Part shown: positions 8,115-15,663 of the stretch, piece by piece
How positions within the stretch are numbered: position 1 is the first letter of the stretch
How the letters are laid out: each line of letters begins with the position of its first letter
Origin: Actinomycetota bacterium
Lineage (GTDB): Bacteria > Actinomycetota > Acidimicrobiia > IMCC26256 > VFJJ01
Assembly (NCBI GenBank): GCA_009886115.1
Contig: VFJJ01000103.1
Location: 1 to 53,638, forward strand
Length of the DNA stretch: 53,638 nucleotides
Direction: 5' to 3'
Notes under the pieces: generated by a model
The model's input: the letters and a program-made list of their open reading frames with translations, nothing else
Databases searched by the model: none
What the model was told of the DNA's origin: nothing
Position numbers and translations under genes: made by a program

Positions 8115-8150
8115 GCTGTATGTGGTGCTGTATGCGGCGCTGTATAATGT
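8115..8150 (+). promoter_or_regulatory. vapB module 2 promoter with three 12-bp repeats
   Basis: Three direct repeats start with GCTGTAT at 8115, 8127 and 8139 (12-bp period). The third contains a perfect TATAAT -10 at 8143-8148, seven bases before the GTG at 8156, so the transcript should be leaderless. Likely an autoregulatory operator overlapping the promoter. Confidence 0.7.
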
Positions 8151-8155
8151 GCCAC

Positions 8156-8377
8156 GTGACGGCGACGAGAACGCAGATCTACCTGACCACCGAGCAACGT
8201 CGACGTATCGACGAGATCACCTCGACGCAGGGGACCACCCTCGCCGACGTGGTCAGGAGAGCGCTCGACCGCTACCTCGCCGACGAGCAAGCCGACCCGG
8301 CCAGTGCGCTCGCTTCGACATTCGGCGCCGCGCCCGGGATCGACATCCCCGATCGCGACGAGTGGGGCCGTGGCTGA
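8156..8377 (+). CDS. Ribbon-helix-helix antitoxin (VapB-like, module 2)
   Basis: 73-residue protein starting VTATRTQIYLTTEQRRRIDEIT, then TTLADVVRRALDRYLADE: an RHH DNA-binding domain in the first ~45 residues, then an acidic tail (PGIDIPDRDEWGRG) to bind the toxin. The GTG at 8156 is preferred because TATAAT ends eight bases upstream; an in-frame ATG at 8147 would overlap the -10 box and is unlikely. It overlaps the downstream PIN gene by 8 bp. Divergent from module 1, so the two promoters share the ~165-bp gap 7991-8155. Confidence 0.88.
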   Translation: MTATRTQIYLTTEQRRRIDEITSTQGTTLADVVRRALDRYLADEQADPASALASTFGAAPGIDIPDRDEWGRG

Positions 8378-8717
8378 CGTCCTCGTCCACACCGACATCT
8401 TCATCGATCACCTGCGCGGCGCCCACCAGCTGAAGCCGGGCAAGCACCGCCTCCACTACTCGGTGGTGACGCGGGCCGAGCTGTTCGCGGGGACGACCGC
8501 CATCGACGCCGTGAGCAGGCTGTTGGCCCCGTTCCGGGAGCTGCCGGTCGATCGGGCGGTCGCCGAGCGGGCCGGTCGCATTCGGCGCGACACCCGCATC
8601 CGCTTGCCCGATGCGCTCATCGCGGCGACGGCGTTGGAGCACGGCCTCGGCCTGGCCACCCGCAACCGATCCGACTTCGCCACCGTCGCCGGCCTCCGGC
8701 TCCGGGCGCTGCCGTAG
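8370..8717 (+). CDS. VapC-like PIN-domain toxin (module 2)
   Basis: 115-residue PIN protein: VADVLVHTDIFIDHLRGA, VVTRAELFAGT, RIRLPDALIAATAL and ATRNRSDFATVAGL give the usual order of acidic residues. In most relatives the first strand ends in D-T-D/S; here it reads H-T-D, so the first catalytic Asp appears replaced by His, leaving the Asp two residues on. The GTG start at 8370 lies inside the antitoxin's last codons (8-bp overlap). Probably a ribonuclease toxin, with activity uncertain because of the substitution. Confidence 0.85.
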   Translation: MADVLVHTDIFIDHLRGAHQLKPGKHRLHYSVVTRAELFAGTTAIDAVSRLLAPFRELPVDRAVAERAGRIRRDTRIRLPDALIAATALEHGLGLATRNRSDFATVAGLRLRALP

Positions 8718-8753
8718 CTCGGTGTCGCCGCGCTGTGACCCCGGCGTCCGGTC

Positions 8754-9000
8754 TCACCAGGAGATGGTGACGTCGATGACGCCCGTCTCGAGCTCGGCGA
8801 TGACCTCGAACTGGTCGGGGTGCATGTCGATCACCCTGCCGGCGCCGTTGGCGGCGCCGTAGGGGCCACGGTCGTTGACGGTGCACGTGACGCTCGCGCC
8901 GGTGTCGTCGTTGGTGACCGTGACAACCGTGCCGATGGGCAACGTCCTGTGCGCGCACCCGAGACCGGGGCGTGGGCGTAGAACGTGGCCCCGGACCGAC
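8754..9000 (-). pseudogene. RlpA-like double-psi beta-barrel gene, frameshifted and leaderless
   Basis: The C-terminal frame (8754 to ~8960) reads CAHRTLPIGTVVTVTN, TCTVNDRGPYG, GRVIDMHPDQFEVI and ETGVIDVTISW, the RlpA/expansin-like double-psi barrel with its conserved His and DRGP motifs. The expected beginning of the domain, GATFYAHAPVSG, is present just upstream but in another frame; loss of one base in a G-run near 8957-8962 would explain the break. No signal peptide or start codon can be placed, because a 13-bp repeat occupies the upstream DNA. A peptidoglycan-binding or lytic protein was probably encoded once. Confidence 0.55.
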
Positions 9001-9021
9001 CTCGGAGCAGCGCCGAACCTG

Positions 9022-9085
9022 TGCTGGCGCCGAACCGCAGCGCCGAACCGCAGCGCCGAACCGCAGCCCTGAACGGCAGCGCCGA
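9022..9085. repeat. 13-bp tandem repeat between the RlpA remnant and enoyl-CoA hydratase
   Basis: About four copies of gccgaaccgcagc (the last degenerate), 13 bp long and so not frame-preserving. It lies where the signal peptide of the RlpA gene would be expected and ends just before the enoyl-CoA hydratase stop at 9112. Confidence 0.75.
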
Positions 9086-9111
9086 AGCTCGACGCGCTCT
9101 GCGCTGGTGCG

Positions 9112-9897
9112 CTACCTGTCGTCGCGCTGCGCCTGGCGACTGCGCCATGCGGCCACCGCTGCTGGGTAGTCGGGGAGCTCCCGCGAGATGGCCTCGTAGG
9201 CGAGCGAGACGTCGAGGGTCTGCTCGACCATCCAGCGCACGTATCGGTTGACGGCCATCTTGGTGGCCCGCGCCGCGTAGGCGGGCTGCGCGGCGAGGCT
9301 CCGGGCCAACTCCTGGGCGGCCGCAGCCAGCTCCCCCGCCGGGAGAGCACGGTTGACGAGACCCATGGAGGCGGCCTCGGTGCCGGTGACGTTCCGGCCC
9401 GACAGCAGCATCTCCTTGGCCCGATGGGGTCCGATCACGATCGGCAACACGACTGCCGCGCCGTCGCCGGCAACCAGGCCCAGGTTCACGTGGGGATCGC
9501 CGATCGTGGCGTCGTCGGCCATGAGGACGATGTCGCACAGCAGCGCGATGGTGAGGCCCATCCCGATCGCCGGGCCGTTCACCATGGCCACCATGGGCTT
9601 CTCGACCTCGAGCATGCGGTGGACGAGGTGCCAGCCCCGCCGGTTCACACGGGGATCGTGCTTGGTACCGAACGAGCGCACGTCGCCACCGGCGGTGAAG
9701 GCCCGCCCGGCGCCGGTGAGCACGATGGCGCCCGTCGACTCCTCGAGATCGACTCGGCGAAGGGTTTCCATGAACAGCTCGACCGAGTCGGGATCGAGCG
9801 CGTTGAGACGCTCGGGCCGGTTGAACGTGATCGTGGAGACCGCATCCGCGTGCTCGACGAGAATCGTGGGCTCCTCGGTCCGGACTTTGGCTGTCAC
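9112..9897 (-). CDS. Enoyl-CoA hydratase/isomerase family protein
   Basis: 261-residue crotonase-fold enzyme that hydrates or isomerises an enoyl-CoA in the cytoplasm. Oxyanion-hole motifs GAGRAFTAGGDVRSFG and NGPAIGMGLTIALLCDIV are clear. The usual catalytic PE(I/V) of hydratases reads DPHVNLGLVAGDG here, so the first catalytic Glu is replaced by His; such variants are common in a crotonase subgroup and may not be true hydratases. The GTG at 9897 overlaps the upstream acyl-CoA dehydrogenase stop (GTGA), so the two are translationally coupled. Confidence 0.88.
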   Translation of the reverse strand: MTAKVRTEEPTILVEHADAVSTITFNRPERLNALDPDSVELFMETLRRVDLEESTGAIVLTGAGRAFTAGGDVRSFGTKHDPRVNRRGWHLVHRMLEVEKPMVAMVNGPAIGMGLTIALLCDIVLMADDATIGDPHVNLGLVAGDGAAVVLPIVIGPHRAKEMLLSGRNVTGTEAASMGLVNRALPAGELAAAAQELARSLAAQPAYAARATKMAVNRYVRWMVEQTLDVSLAYEAISRELPDYPAAVAAWRSRQAQRDDR

Positions 9898-11072
9898 GGT
9901 GCTCCTCGGGGGCTGGGGTCGCGGGGGCTGGGGTCGCGGGGGCTGGGGTCGCGCGGCAGACCCAGGACCTGCTCGGCGATCGTCGTTCGCTGGATCTCCG
10001 AGGTGCCGGCGAAGATGGTGCAGGCCCGGTAGTAGAGGTAGTCGCGCTCGCGCTTTCCTCCACTGAGAGCGGCCGCCGGGCCGAGCATGCGCAGCGACGT
10101 CTCGTGCATCCGTTGGGCCATCTCGCTCCAGAAGAGCTTCACGACCGAGCTGGTCGCGCCGGGGCCCCGGCCGGCATCGAGCGCGCTCAGCACCCGGTAC
10201 AGGTGCAGCCGGTAGATCAGGAGCTCGGTGTAGCCGCGGGCCAACTGTTGACGGGTGACGGGGTCGACCCGAGCGCGCCGGGCCTCGTCGAGCAACACCT
10301 GCATGAGGATCGAGTGGACGATGAGCTGGCGGGGCGAGGTCGCACGCTCGTAGCCCAGCGTCGTGCGCATGACCGCCCACCCGTTCGCCGGGTCGCCCAC
10401 CACCGAGTCGTCGGGCACGAAGGCGCCGTCGAGGAAGACCTCGTTGAACTCCGACTCGCCGGTGAGCTGACGCAGGGGTCGCACGTCGATCTCCGGCTGG
10501 TCCATGTCGAGCAAGAAGTATCCGATGGGCGCCCGAGCCCGCTCGCGCTCGGCGGTCCGGGCCAGCAGAACGCCGAAACCGGAGTACTGGGCGTTGCTGG
10601 CCCACACCTTCTGCCCGCTCACCCGCCAGCCTCCGGGCACCCGCGTGGCTTTGGTGCGCAGCGAACCGAGGTCGGAGCCCGCCTCCGGCTCGCTGAAGAG
10701 CTGGCACCACAGGTCTTGCGCCGTCACGATCCGGTGGAGGTGACGAGCGCGCTGCTCGGCGGTGCCGTGCTCGAGGAGCGTGGGGCCCACGAGGTTCACG
10801 GCCACGCGGTTGACGATCTCGGGCGCTCGGGCCAGCGCCAGCTCCTCCTGCACGATGAACGCCTCGGTCCAACCGAGATCGCGCCCGCCGAAGGCGCTCG
10901 GCCAGTGCACGGCAACCAGGCCGGCGCTCGCCAGCTCGGCCTGCCAGGCCCGTTGACGCTCGACGAGCTCCCGTCCTGCCATGAGGGTCTCGGGGGCGGG
11001 GGCGTGCTCGGCCAACCAGGCTCGGACCTCGCTGCGGAACGCATCCTGGGCCGGCGAGAAGTGGAGGTCCAC
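9894..11072 (-). CDS. Acyl-CoA dehydrogenase (A)
   Basis: 392-residue FAD-dependent acyl-CoA dehydrogenase. N-terminal VDLHFSPAQDAFRSEVRAWLAEHAP, the FAD/substrate loop QLFSEPEAGSDLGSLRT, GQKVWASNAQYSGFG, and the C-terminal FAGTSEIQRTTIAEQVLGLPRD are all diagnostic. After GLPRD comes a threefold DPSPR repeat encoded by a 15-bp tandem repeat (9908-9955), an added tail. The GTG at 11072 fits the family N-terminus; an in-frame TTG at 11108 is an alternative. It probably introduces the alpha-beta double bond for the coupled crotonase. Confidence 0.93.
   Translation of the reverse strand: MDLHFSPAQDAFRSEVRAWLAEHAPAPETLMAGRELVERQRAWQAELASAGLVAVHWPSAFGGRDLGWTEAFIVQEELALARAPEIVNRVAVNLVGPTLLEHGTAEQRARHLHRIVTAQDLWCQLFSEPEAGSDLGSLRTKATRVPGGWRVSGQKVWASNAQYSGFGVLLARTAERERARAPIGYFLLDMDQPEIDVRPLRQLTGESEFNEVFLDGAFVPDDSVVGDPANGWAVMRTTLGYERATSPRQLIVHSILMQVLLDEARRARVDPVTRQQLARGYTELLIYRLHLYRVLSALDAGRGPGATSSVVKLFWSEMAQRMHETSLRMLGPAAALSGGKRERDYLYYRACTIFAGTSEIQRTTIAEQVLGLPRDPSPRDPSPRDPSPRGAP
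9906..9957. repeat. 15-bp tandem repeat at the 3' end of acyl-CoA dehydrogenase A
   Basis: Three near-perfect copies of gcgggggctggggtc encode RDPSP units at the C-terminus, directly before the GTGA overlap with the next gene. Confidence 0.9.
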
Positions 11073-11174
11073 CGGGCGACCGTAGGTGAGGCCCGATCTT
11101 GACGCCAAGCTCGCCCGACACCGAAGATGCCCCGCTCCCCCTCACGGACCTTCGAGGGAGCGCCGGGAGGTTCC

Positions 11175-11969
11175 ATGTCGAGCACGCCCACCTATTCCGA
11201 CCGGTGGGAGACGATCCACTTCGAGCGCCGTGACGGCATCCTCGAGATGCGTCTCCACACAGACGGCGGCTCGCTGCGCTGGGGTGCGGGGCCCGTGCGC
11301 GACCTCCAGGAAGCCTTCGGCGCCGTCGCGGCCGACGCTGAGAACCGGGTGGTGATCCTCACCGGGACGGGCGAGGAGTTCAACGGCCCCAAGGGCAGCC
11401 CCGACACCTTCCCCCGGGCCACGCCCCGCGGGTGGGAGACGGCGCACTGGAACGTCCGCCGCCTGCTCACCAACCTCCTCGACATCGAGGCGCCGATGAT
11501 CTCGGCGATCAACGGCCCGGCCTGGCGCCACGCCGAGACGCCGCTGCTCTCCGACATCGTGCTGGCCTCGGAAACCACGGTCTTCTCCGACACCGGCCAC
11601 TTCGTGAACGGCCTGGTTCCCGGAGACGGGATGCAGCTCGTGATGCCGCTCGTGATGGGCCTCAACCGCGCCCGGTACTACATGCTCACCGGTCAGGAGA
11701 TCGACGCCCGCACGGCACTCGAGATCGGGATGGTCAACGAGGTGCTGGCGCCCGACCGCGTGCTGCCGCGGGCGTGGGAGCTGGCCGAGCAGATCGCCCG
11801 CCAGTCTCAGCTCGTCACCCGCTACACGCGGGTGGCGTTCGTGCAGACGATCAAGCAGTTGCTGGTGGCCAACCACGGCTACGGGATCATGCTCGAAGGC
11901 ATGGCGTGCATCGACGACGCCGACCGGGGCGGGGGCTACGAGCTGACCGAGCGCGCCGAGCGCGCCTAG
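11175..11969 (+). CDS. Enoyl-CoA hydratase/isomerase family protein
   Basis: 264-residue crotonase-like protein. VVILTGTGEEFNGPKGS and INGPAWRHAETPLLSDIVLASE correspond to the two oxyanion-hole segments, and TGHFVNGLVPGDGMQLVMPLVMG to the catalytic loop, again without a classical catalytic Glu pair. Substitutions in the first segment (GEEFNGPKG rather than GxAFxAGxD) make it an atypical member. The ATG at 11175 follows gggagg by 4 bases. Its stop shares the four bases ctag (11966-11969) with the stop of the opposing acyl-CoA dehydrogenase. Confidence 0.88.
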   Translation: MSSTPTYSDRWETIHFERRDGILEMRLHTDGGSLRWGAGPVRDLQEAFGAVAADAENRVVILTGTGEEFNGPKGSPDTFPRATPRGWETAHWNVRRLLTNLLDIEAPMISAINGPAWRHAETPLLSDIVLASETTVFSDTGHFVNGLVPGDGMQLVMPLVMGLNRARYYMLTGQEIDARTALEIGMVNEVLAPDRVLPRAWELAEQIARQSQLVTRYTRVAFVQTIKQLLVANHGYGIMLEGMACIDDADRGGGYELTERAERA

Positions 11970-13141
11970 CGCGAGCGGGGGAGGCCGAGGCCGGCGGTGG
12001 CGACGATGTCGCGCTGGATCTCGCTGGTGCCGCCGGTGATGGTCTCGAGCGGGGCATGGCGGACGGCTCGTTCGAAGGCGCCGCCGGCAACGGCCCCCGA
12101 GGCGCCGTCGGTCACCAGGCCTGCCGGGCCGACCAGATCGAGCAGGGTCTCGACGAGGTCCTGCATGGCCTCGGTGGTGAAGAGCTTCGTCATCGAGCCC
12201 TCGACCACGGGCACCCGGCCCTCGGCGTGGGCGGCCACGGTTCGCAGCGCGAGCAGCCGGCCCACCTCGTTGGTGACGGCGATCCAGGCCAAGCGCTCGG
12301 CCACGTGCGGATCGGCCATCCGGGGCTGGCCGCCGTCGCCGGGTGTCGTCCGGGCCCATTCGACGGCCTGCTCCAGCAGCCCGTCGCAGCGCCCGGGCAC
12401 GACCGGGAACACGCCGCGCTCGAGCGACAGCACGAGACCCATCATCGCCCAGCCGTCGTTCACCTCCCCCACCCGTGCCGTGTCGGCGACGATGACGTCG
12501 TCGTAGGACGTGACGTTGGTGCGCTCGCCGCCGAGGGTGGCGACGGGGGCCACGCTGAAACCGGGGCTCTGCGTGGGCACCAGGAACGTGGTGAGGCCGC
12601 GGTGCTTGGGAAGGACGTGGTCGGTGCGGGCCAGCACGAGGACGAACTCGGCAACCTCGGCGAACGTCGTGAACATCTTCTGGCCGTTGAGGATCCAGCT
12701 TCCGTCGTCGGCCCGGTCGGCCCGGAGTCGGGCCGCTGCGGCGTCGGAGCCCGAGTCGGGTTCGCTGATCCCCAGTGCCACGAGCGCCTCGCCGCGCACG
12801 AGACGGGGCAGCACGTCGACCCGATGGAGATCGGAGCCGACCCTCCTCAGGAGCTCGGCCACCAACATGGTGTTGAGGTAGCCCTCGAAGGGAGCGCCGC
12901 AGCGGCCGGCTTCGTCGAACAGCGGGGCAGCGCTCAGGCCGTCCCAACCCCGTCCCCCCTCCTCGGTCGGCCAGTGCGAGATCAGCCAACCTCGTTCGGC
13001 GATGGCCCGCCTGAGCACGGGATCGTCGTGGGTTCCGGTGGACCGCACGCGCTCGTGCATCTCGTCGGTGACGAGCTCGTCGAAGAGGGCTCGCACCTCC
13101 GCTCGCAGCTGCACGGCCTCGGGGCCCCACCCGAACTCCAT
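11966..13141 (-). CDS. Acyl-CoA dehydrogenase (B)
   Basis: 391-residue acyl-CoA dehydrogenase: MEFGWGPEAVQLRAEVRALFDELV, LGISEPDSGSDAAAAR, SWILNGQKMFTTFAE, and the C-terminal flavin motif ITGGTSEIQRDIVATAGLGLPR. It is followed by acyl-CoA dehydrogenase C after one base. Two adjacent short dehydrogenases, one with intact flavin motifs and one diverged, are the arrangement of the heterotetrameric FadE/ChsE enzymes of mycobacterial sterol side-chain degradation; by analogy B would carry the flavin-binding half-sites. The substrate is unknown. Confidence 0.92.
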   Translation of the reverse strand: MEFGWGPEAVQLRAEVRALFDELVTDEMHERVRSTGTHDDPVLRRAIAERGWLISHWPTEEGGRGWDGLSAAPLFDEAGRCGAPFEGYLNTMLVAELLRRVGSDLHRVDVLPRLVRGEALVALGISEPDSGSDAAAARLRADRADDGSWILNGQKMFTTFAEVAEFVLVLARTDHVLPKHRGLTTFLVPTQSPGFSVAPVATLGGERTNVTSYDDVIVADTARVGEVNDGWAMMGLVLSLERGVFPVVPGRCDGLLEQAVEWARTTPGDGGQPRMADPHVAERLAWIAVTNEVGRLLALRTVAAHAEGRVPVVEGSMTKLFTTEAMQDLVETLLDLVGPAGLVTDGASGAVAGGAFERAVRHAPLETITGGTSEIQRDIVATAGLGLPRSR

Positions 13142-13142
13142 C

Positions 13143-14252
13143 TCAGGCCCCCCACAGCGTGCGAGCCAGGTGGCGCAGCTCGTCGGGAACCGACTGGTGC
13201 ACGAGGGTCCACGACCGGGCCCTGCGGTGGTACAGCTGAACGTCGTACTCCTCCATGAACCCGTAGCCCCCGAAGGCATGGAGCGCCCGGGTCGTCGTGG
13301 TCCGCGCCGTGTGGGCGGCGAAGGCGAAAGCCATGGAGGCCAACGCCGGGCCGCCGGGATCGCCGATGCCCAGCGCCCAGGCGGCCTCCAGCGCGAGCAG
13401 ACGAGCCCCGTCGACGGCTGTGGCCACGTCGACCAGCCCGTGGGCCAACGCCTGGAACGATCCGATCGGCCGTCCGAACTGGTGGCGCTCCTTGGCGTGG
13501 TCGACGGCCATCCGCAGGGCCTCGGCAGCCAGACCGACGAGCGCGGCCGCCTGGAGCGCGCGCCACTCGTCGAGCGCCCGGGCCGTGAGCCGCTCGGCGT
13601 CGGAGCCACGGGCGAGCTCGACCTCGAGCTCCACGACGGCGTCGGCGTCGGCCAGGACCACATCGGCGAGGGCCGGGGCGCCCATCCCCGGCTGGGGAAC
13701 CGGGCTCGACGATCGCACGAGCACCAGGGTGTCGTCGACGGTGACGATCACCGACGGGACGACCGCCGCCCAGGGGACGAGCCGAGCGACGCCGTTGACC
13801 GCGGGCCGGAGCGCCATGGTGACGGGAGCGTCGCGCTCGACCAGCGCCGCCAGAGCCGCCAGCGCCCGGCCGGCAGCGGCACCGGCAGCGGCACCGGCGA
13901 AACCCGCACCCGCGCCGTCGGCACCGGCGAAACCCGCACCCCCGCCGTCGGCACCGGCGGCGGCGGCCAGGAGACGCATCGCCACCGTCGCCTCCACGAG
14001 CGGTGCCGACCCCAACCAACGACCGTGCTGCTCGGCCACCAGCGCGGCGTCGAGCAGGGTCCCACCGCCGCCGCCATGCCCAGCGTCGAGCGCCACCGTC
14101 GGACCGCCGACGGCGACGAGCGCCCCCCACAGATCGGCGTCGTAGCCGAGGGGCTCGGCGGCGCGCACCCGGGCCGCCGTCGACTCACGGGCGTAGAACA
14201 TGGCGAAGGCCTCGGCCACGGCCAGCTGGTCAGCATCGAGCGTGAGCCGCAT
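13143..14252 (-). CDS. Acyl-CoA dehydrogenase (C), diverged partner subunit
   Basis: 369-residue acyl-CoA dehydrogenase homologue starting MRLTLDADQLAVAEAFAMFY. The C-terminal helical domain is recognisable (ALDEWRALQAAALVGLAAEAL, KERHQFGRPIGSFQALAHGL, HAFGGYGFMEEYDVQLYHRRA), but the middle beta domain is reduced and holds an Ala/Gly-rich repeat (AGADGGGAGFAGADGAGAGF, then AGAAAGAAAG). Likely the non-canonical half of a heteromeric dehydrogenase with B, encoded one base downstream. An in-frame GTG at 14255 directly precedes the chosen ATG. Confidence 0.88.
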   Translation of the reverse strand: MRLTLDADQLAVAEAFAMFYARESTAARVRAAEPLGYDADLWGALVAVGGPTVALDAGHGGGGGTLLDAALVAEQHGRWLGSAPLVEATVAMRLLAAAAGADGGGAGFAGADGAGAGFAGAAAGAAAGRALAALAALVERDAPVTMALRPAVNGVARLVPWAAVVPSVIVTVDDTLVLVRSSSPVPQPGMGAPALADVVLADADAVVELEVELARGSDAERLTARALDEWRALQAAALVGLAAEALRMAVDHAKERHQFGRPIGSFQALAHGLVDVATAVDGARLLALEAAWALGIGDPGGPALASMAFAFAAHTARTTTTRALHAFGGYGFMEEYDVQLYHRRARSWTLVHQSVPDELRHLARTLWGA

Positions 14253-14305
14253 CACCGACCAGCCACGGCGAGGCGCTCGCGGTCGAGCCCGGCGCGTGTG
14301 TGCCT

Positions 14306-14335
14306 GCCCCCGGTCGCCTGGCCCCCGGTCGCCTG
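14306..14335. repeat. 15-bp direct repeat in the gap between SDR and acyl-CoA dehydrogenase C
   Basis: Two perfect copies of gcccccggtcgcctg, followed by a G/C-rich gcccgggggc palindromic stretch. This 123-bp gap (14253-14375) holds no gene; the repeat is its only visible structure. Confidence 0.7.
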
Positions 14336-14375
14336 GCCCGGGGGCACCGGGGGCGTGGAGGGTGTGGGGTCGGGA

Positions 14376-15182
14376 TCAGCCATCGAGGTGCCCGACCGGG
14401 TAGGGGAACGACTGGTGCCCGCCGCCGTCGACCACGAGCACCTGACCGTTCACGAACGAGGCCAGGTCGCTCACCACGAACAGCAAGCTCCCGGCGATGT
14501 CGGCCGGCTCAGCCATGCGGCGCAAGGGAACGGCCTGGGTGATGGATTCCCTAGCTTCAGCGTCGAGCACCTCCAGCATCCGGGGCGTCGTGGTGCCCGC
14601 CGGGGCCACGGCATTGACGCGGACCCCGCGGGGGCCGAGCTCGACGGCCGCCGAGCGCACGAGCGACATCAGGCCGGCTTTCGCCGCGCCGTACGCCGCG
14701 TGCAGGGGCGAGCTGGTGAGTCCGCTGATCGACGCCACGAATGCCAAGACGCCGCCGCCGCGCTCGGCCAGCGCCCCGCCACCGATCTGCGCGACCAGGA
14801 AGGCCTGGCGCAGCACGAGATCGAAGGTCCACTCCCAATCGTCGTCGGTCGTCGAGAGGAACGCGCCGAACCGGGACGCGCCCACGATGTCGACGATGCC
14901 CTCGATCGTCCCGAACGTCGAGACGACCTCGGCCACGATCCGCTCGACCTCGGCGCGCTCGCGCACGTCGGCCACGCAGGCGACGCCACCGACCTCGTCT
15001 GCGATCTCCCGGGCCCGCTCGGGGTGGCTGTCGACGCACAGGAGCCGGGCCCCGGCCTGGGCCAGGGCGTGCGACGTCTGGCGCCCGATACCCCGGCCGG
15101 CACCGATGACCGCAAACGCCCGGCCGTCGAGGCGCAGCCGGCTGAGGTAGTCGGGGACCGGGCTGTGGTCGCCTGTCGTCAT
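14376..15182 (-). CDS. Short-chain dehydrogenase/reductase (SDR)
   Basis: 268-residue classical SDR. NAD(P)-binding motif GAGRGIG with AVIGAG before it, catalytic Ser in FVASISG, catalytic YGAAK (Tyr-x-x-x-Lys), and C-terminal LLFVVSDLASFVNGQVLVVDGG. An Asp in the VDSHPER segment after the second strand suggests NAD preference. In this cluster it is well placed to oxidise the hydroxyacyl-CoA produced by a crotonase. The ATG at 15182 is unambiguous. Confidence 0.92.
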   Translation of the reverse strand: MTTGDHSPVPDYLSRLRLDGRAFAVIGAGRGIGRQTSHALAQAGARLLCVDSHPERAREIADEVGGVACVADVRERAEVERIVAEVVSTFGTIEGIVDIVGASRFGAFLSTTDDDWEWTFDLVLRQAFLVAQIGGGALAERGGGVLAFVASISGLTSSPLHAAYGAAKAGLMSLVRSAAVELGPRGVRVNAVAPAGTTTPRMLEVLDAEARESITQAVPLRRMAEPADIAGSLLFVVSDLASFVNGQVLVVDGGGHQSFPYPVGHLDG

Positions 15183-15212
15183 GGCGTCCCCGGCGTCATC
15201 GCGTACCCGAGG

Positions 15213-15662
15213 TCACGACGGGTCTGCCTCCGGGTGACGTTCCATGACGCCGAGGGTGATCCGCATCCCGTGGACCGCCGGGAGCACGCGCTCCTCCAGA
15301 ACCGCCCACTCCTCGCTCCACGGCCGTCGGCCGGTGTAGACGAGACGGTCGATCACCTCGACGCCACGACCGGCCACGCTGGCCTCGGCGACGTCGAGGT
15401 CGGCCACCACGTACACCACCGTGTAGACGCCCTCGCCGTTGCGCGCGAGGAAGTCGAGGAACTTGGCCGGACCCTCGCGGGACGGGGCGACGACCTCCAC
15501 CCCGTTGTCCAGCGAGAACGCGACGCGCAGGCCGCCATCGTGCATGTCGAGGCGCTCGAAGACGACACCGAGCGCTTCGCTCCACAGGGCGACGGCGTCG
15601 TCGAACGACTCGTCGTGCACGCAGTACACGACATGGCTGAGACGGTCGACACGCGGGTTCAC
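15213..15662 (-). CDS. VOC (glyoxalase/bleomycin-resistance-like) family protein
   Basis: 149 residues with the VOC beta-alpha-beta-beta-beta pattern: VDRLSHVVYCVHDESFDDAVALWSEALG, GGLRVAFSLDNGVEVVAP and a second module AKFLDFLARNGEGVYTVVYVVADLD. Potential metal ligands are His10 and Glu residues near the ends of each module. GTG start at 15662, two bases downstream of the acyl-CoA synthetase stop. Members include epimerases and dioxygenases; in this acyl-CoA cluster a methylmalonyl-CoA-epimerase-like or accessory role is possible, not shown. Confidence 0.78.
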   Translation of the reverse strand: MNPRVDRLSHVVYCVHDESFDDAVALWSEALGVVFERLDMHDGGLRVAFSLDNGVEVVAPSREGPAKFLDFLARNGEGVYTVVYVVADLDVAEASVAGRGVEVIDRLVYTGRRPWSEEWAVLEERVLPAVHGMRITLGVMERHPEADPS

Positions 15663-15663
15663 C

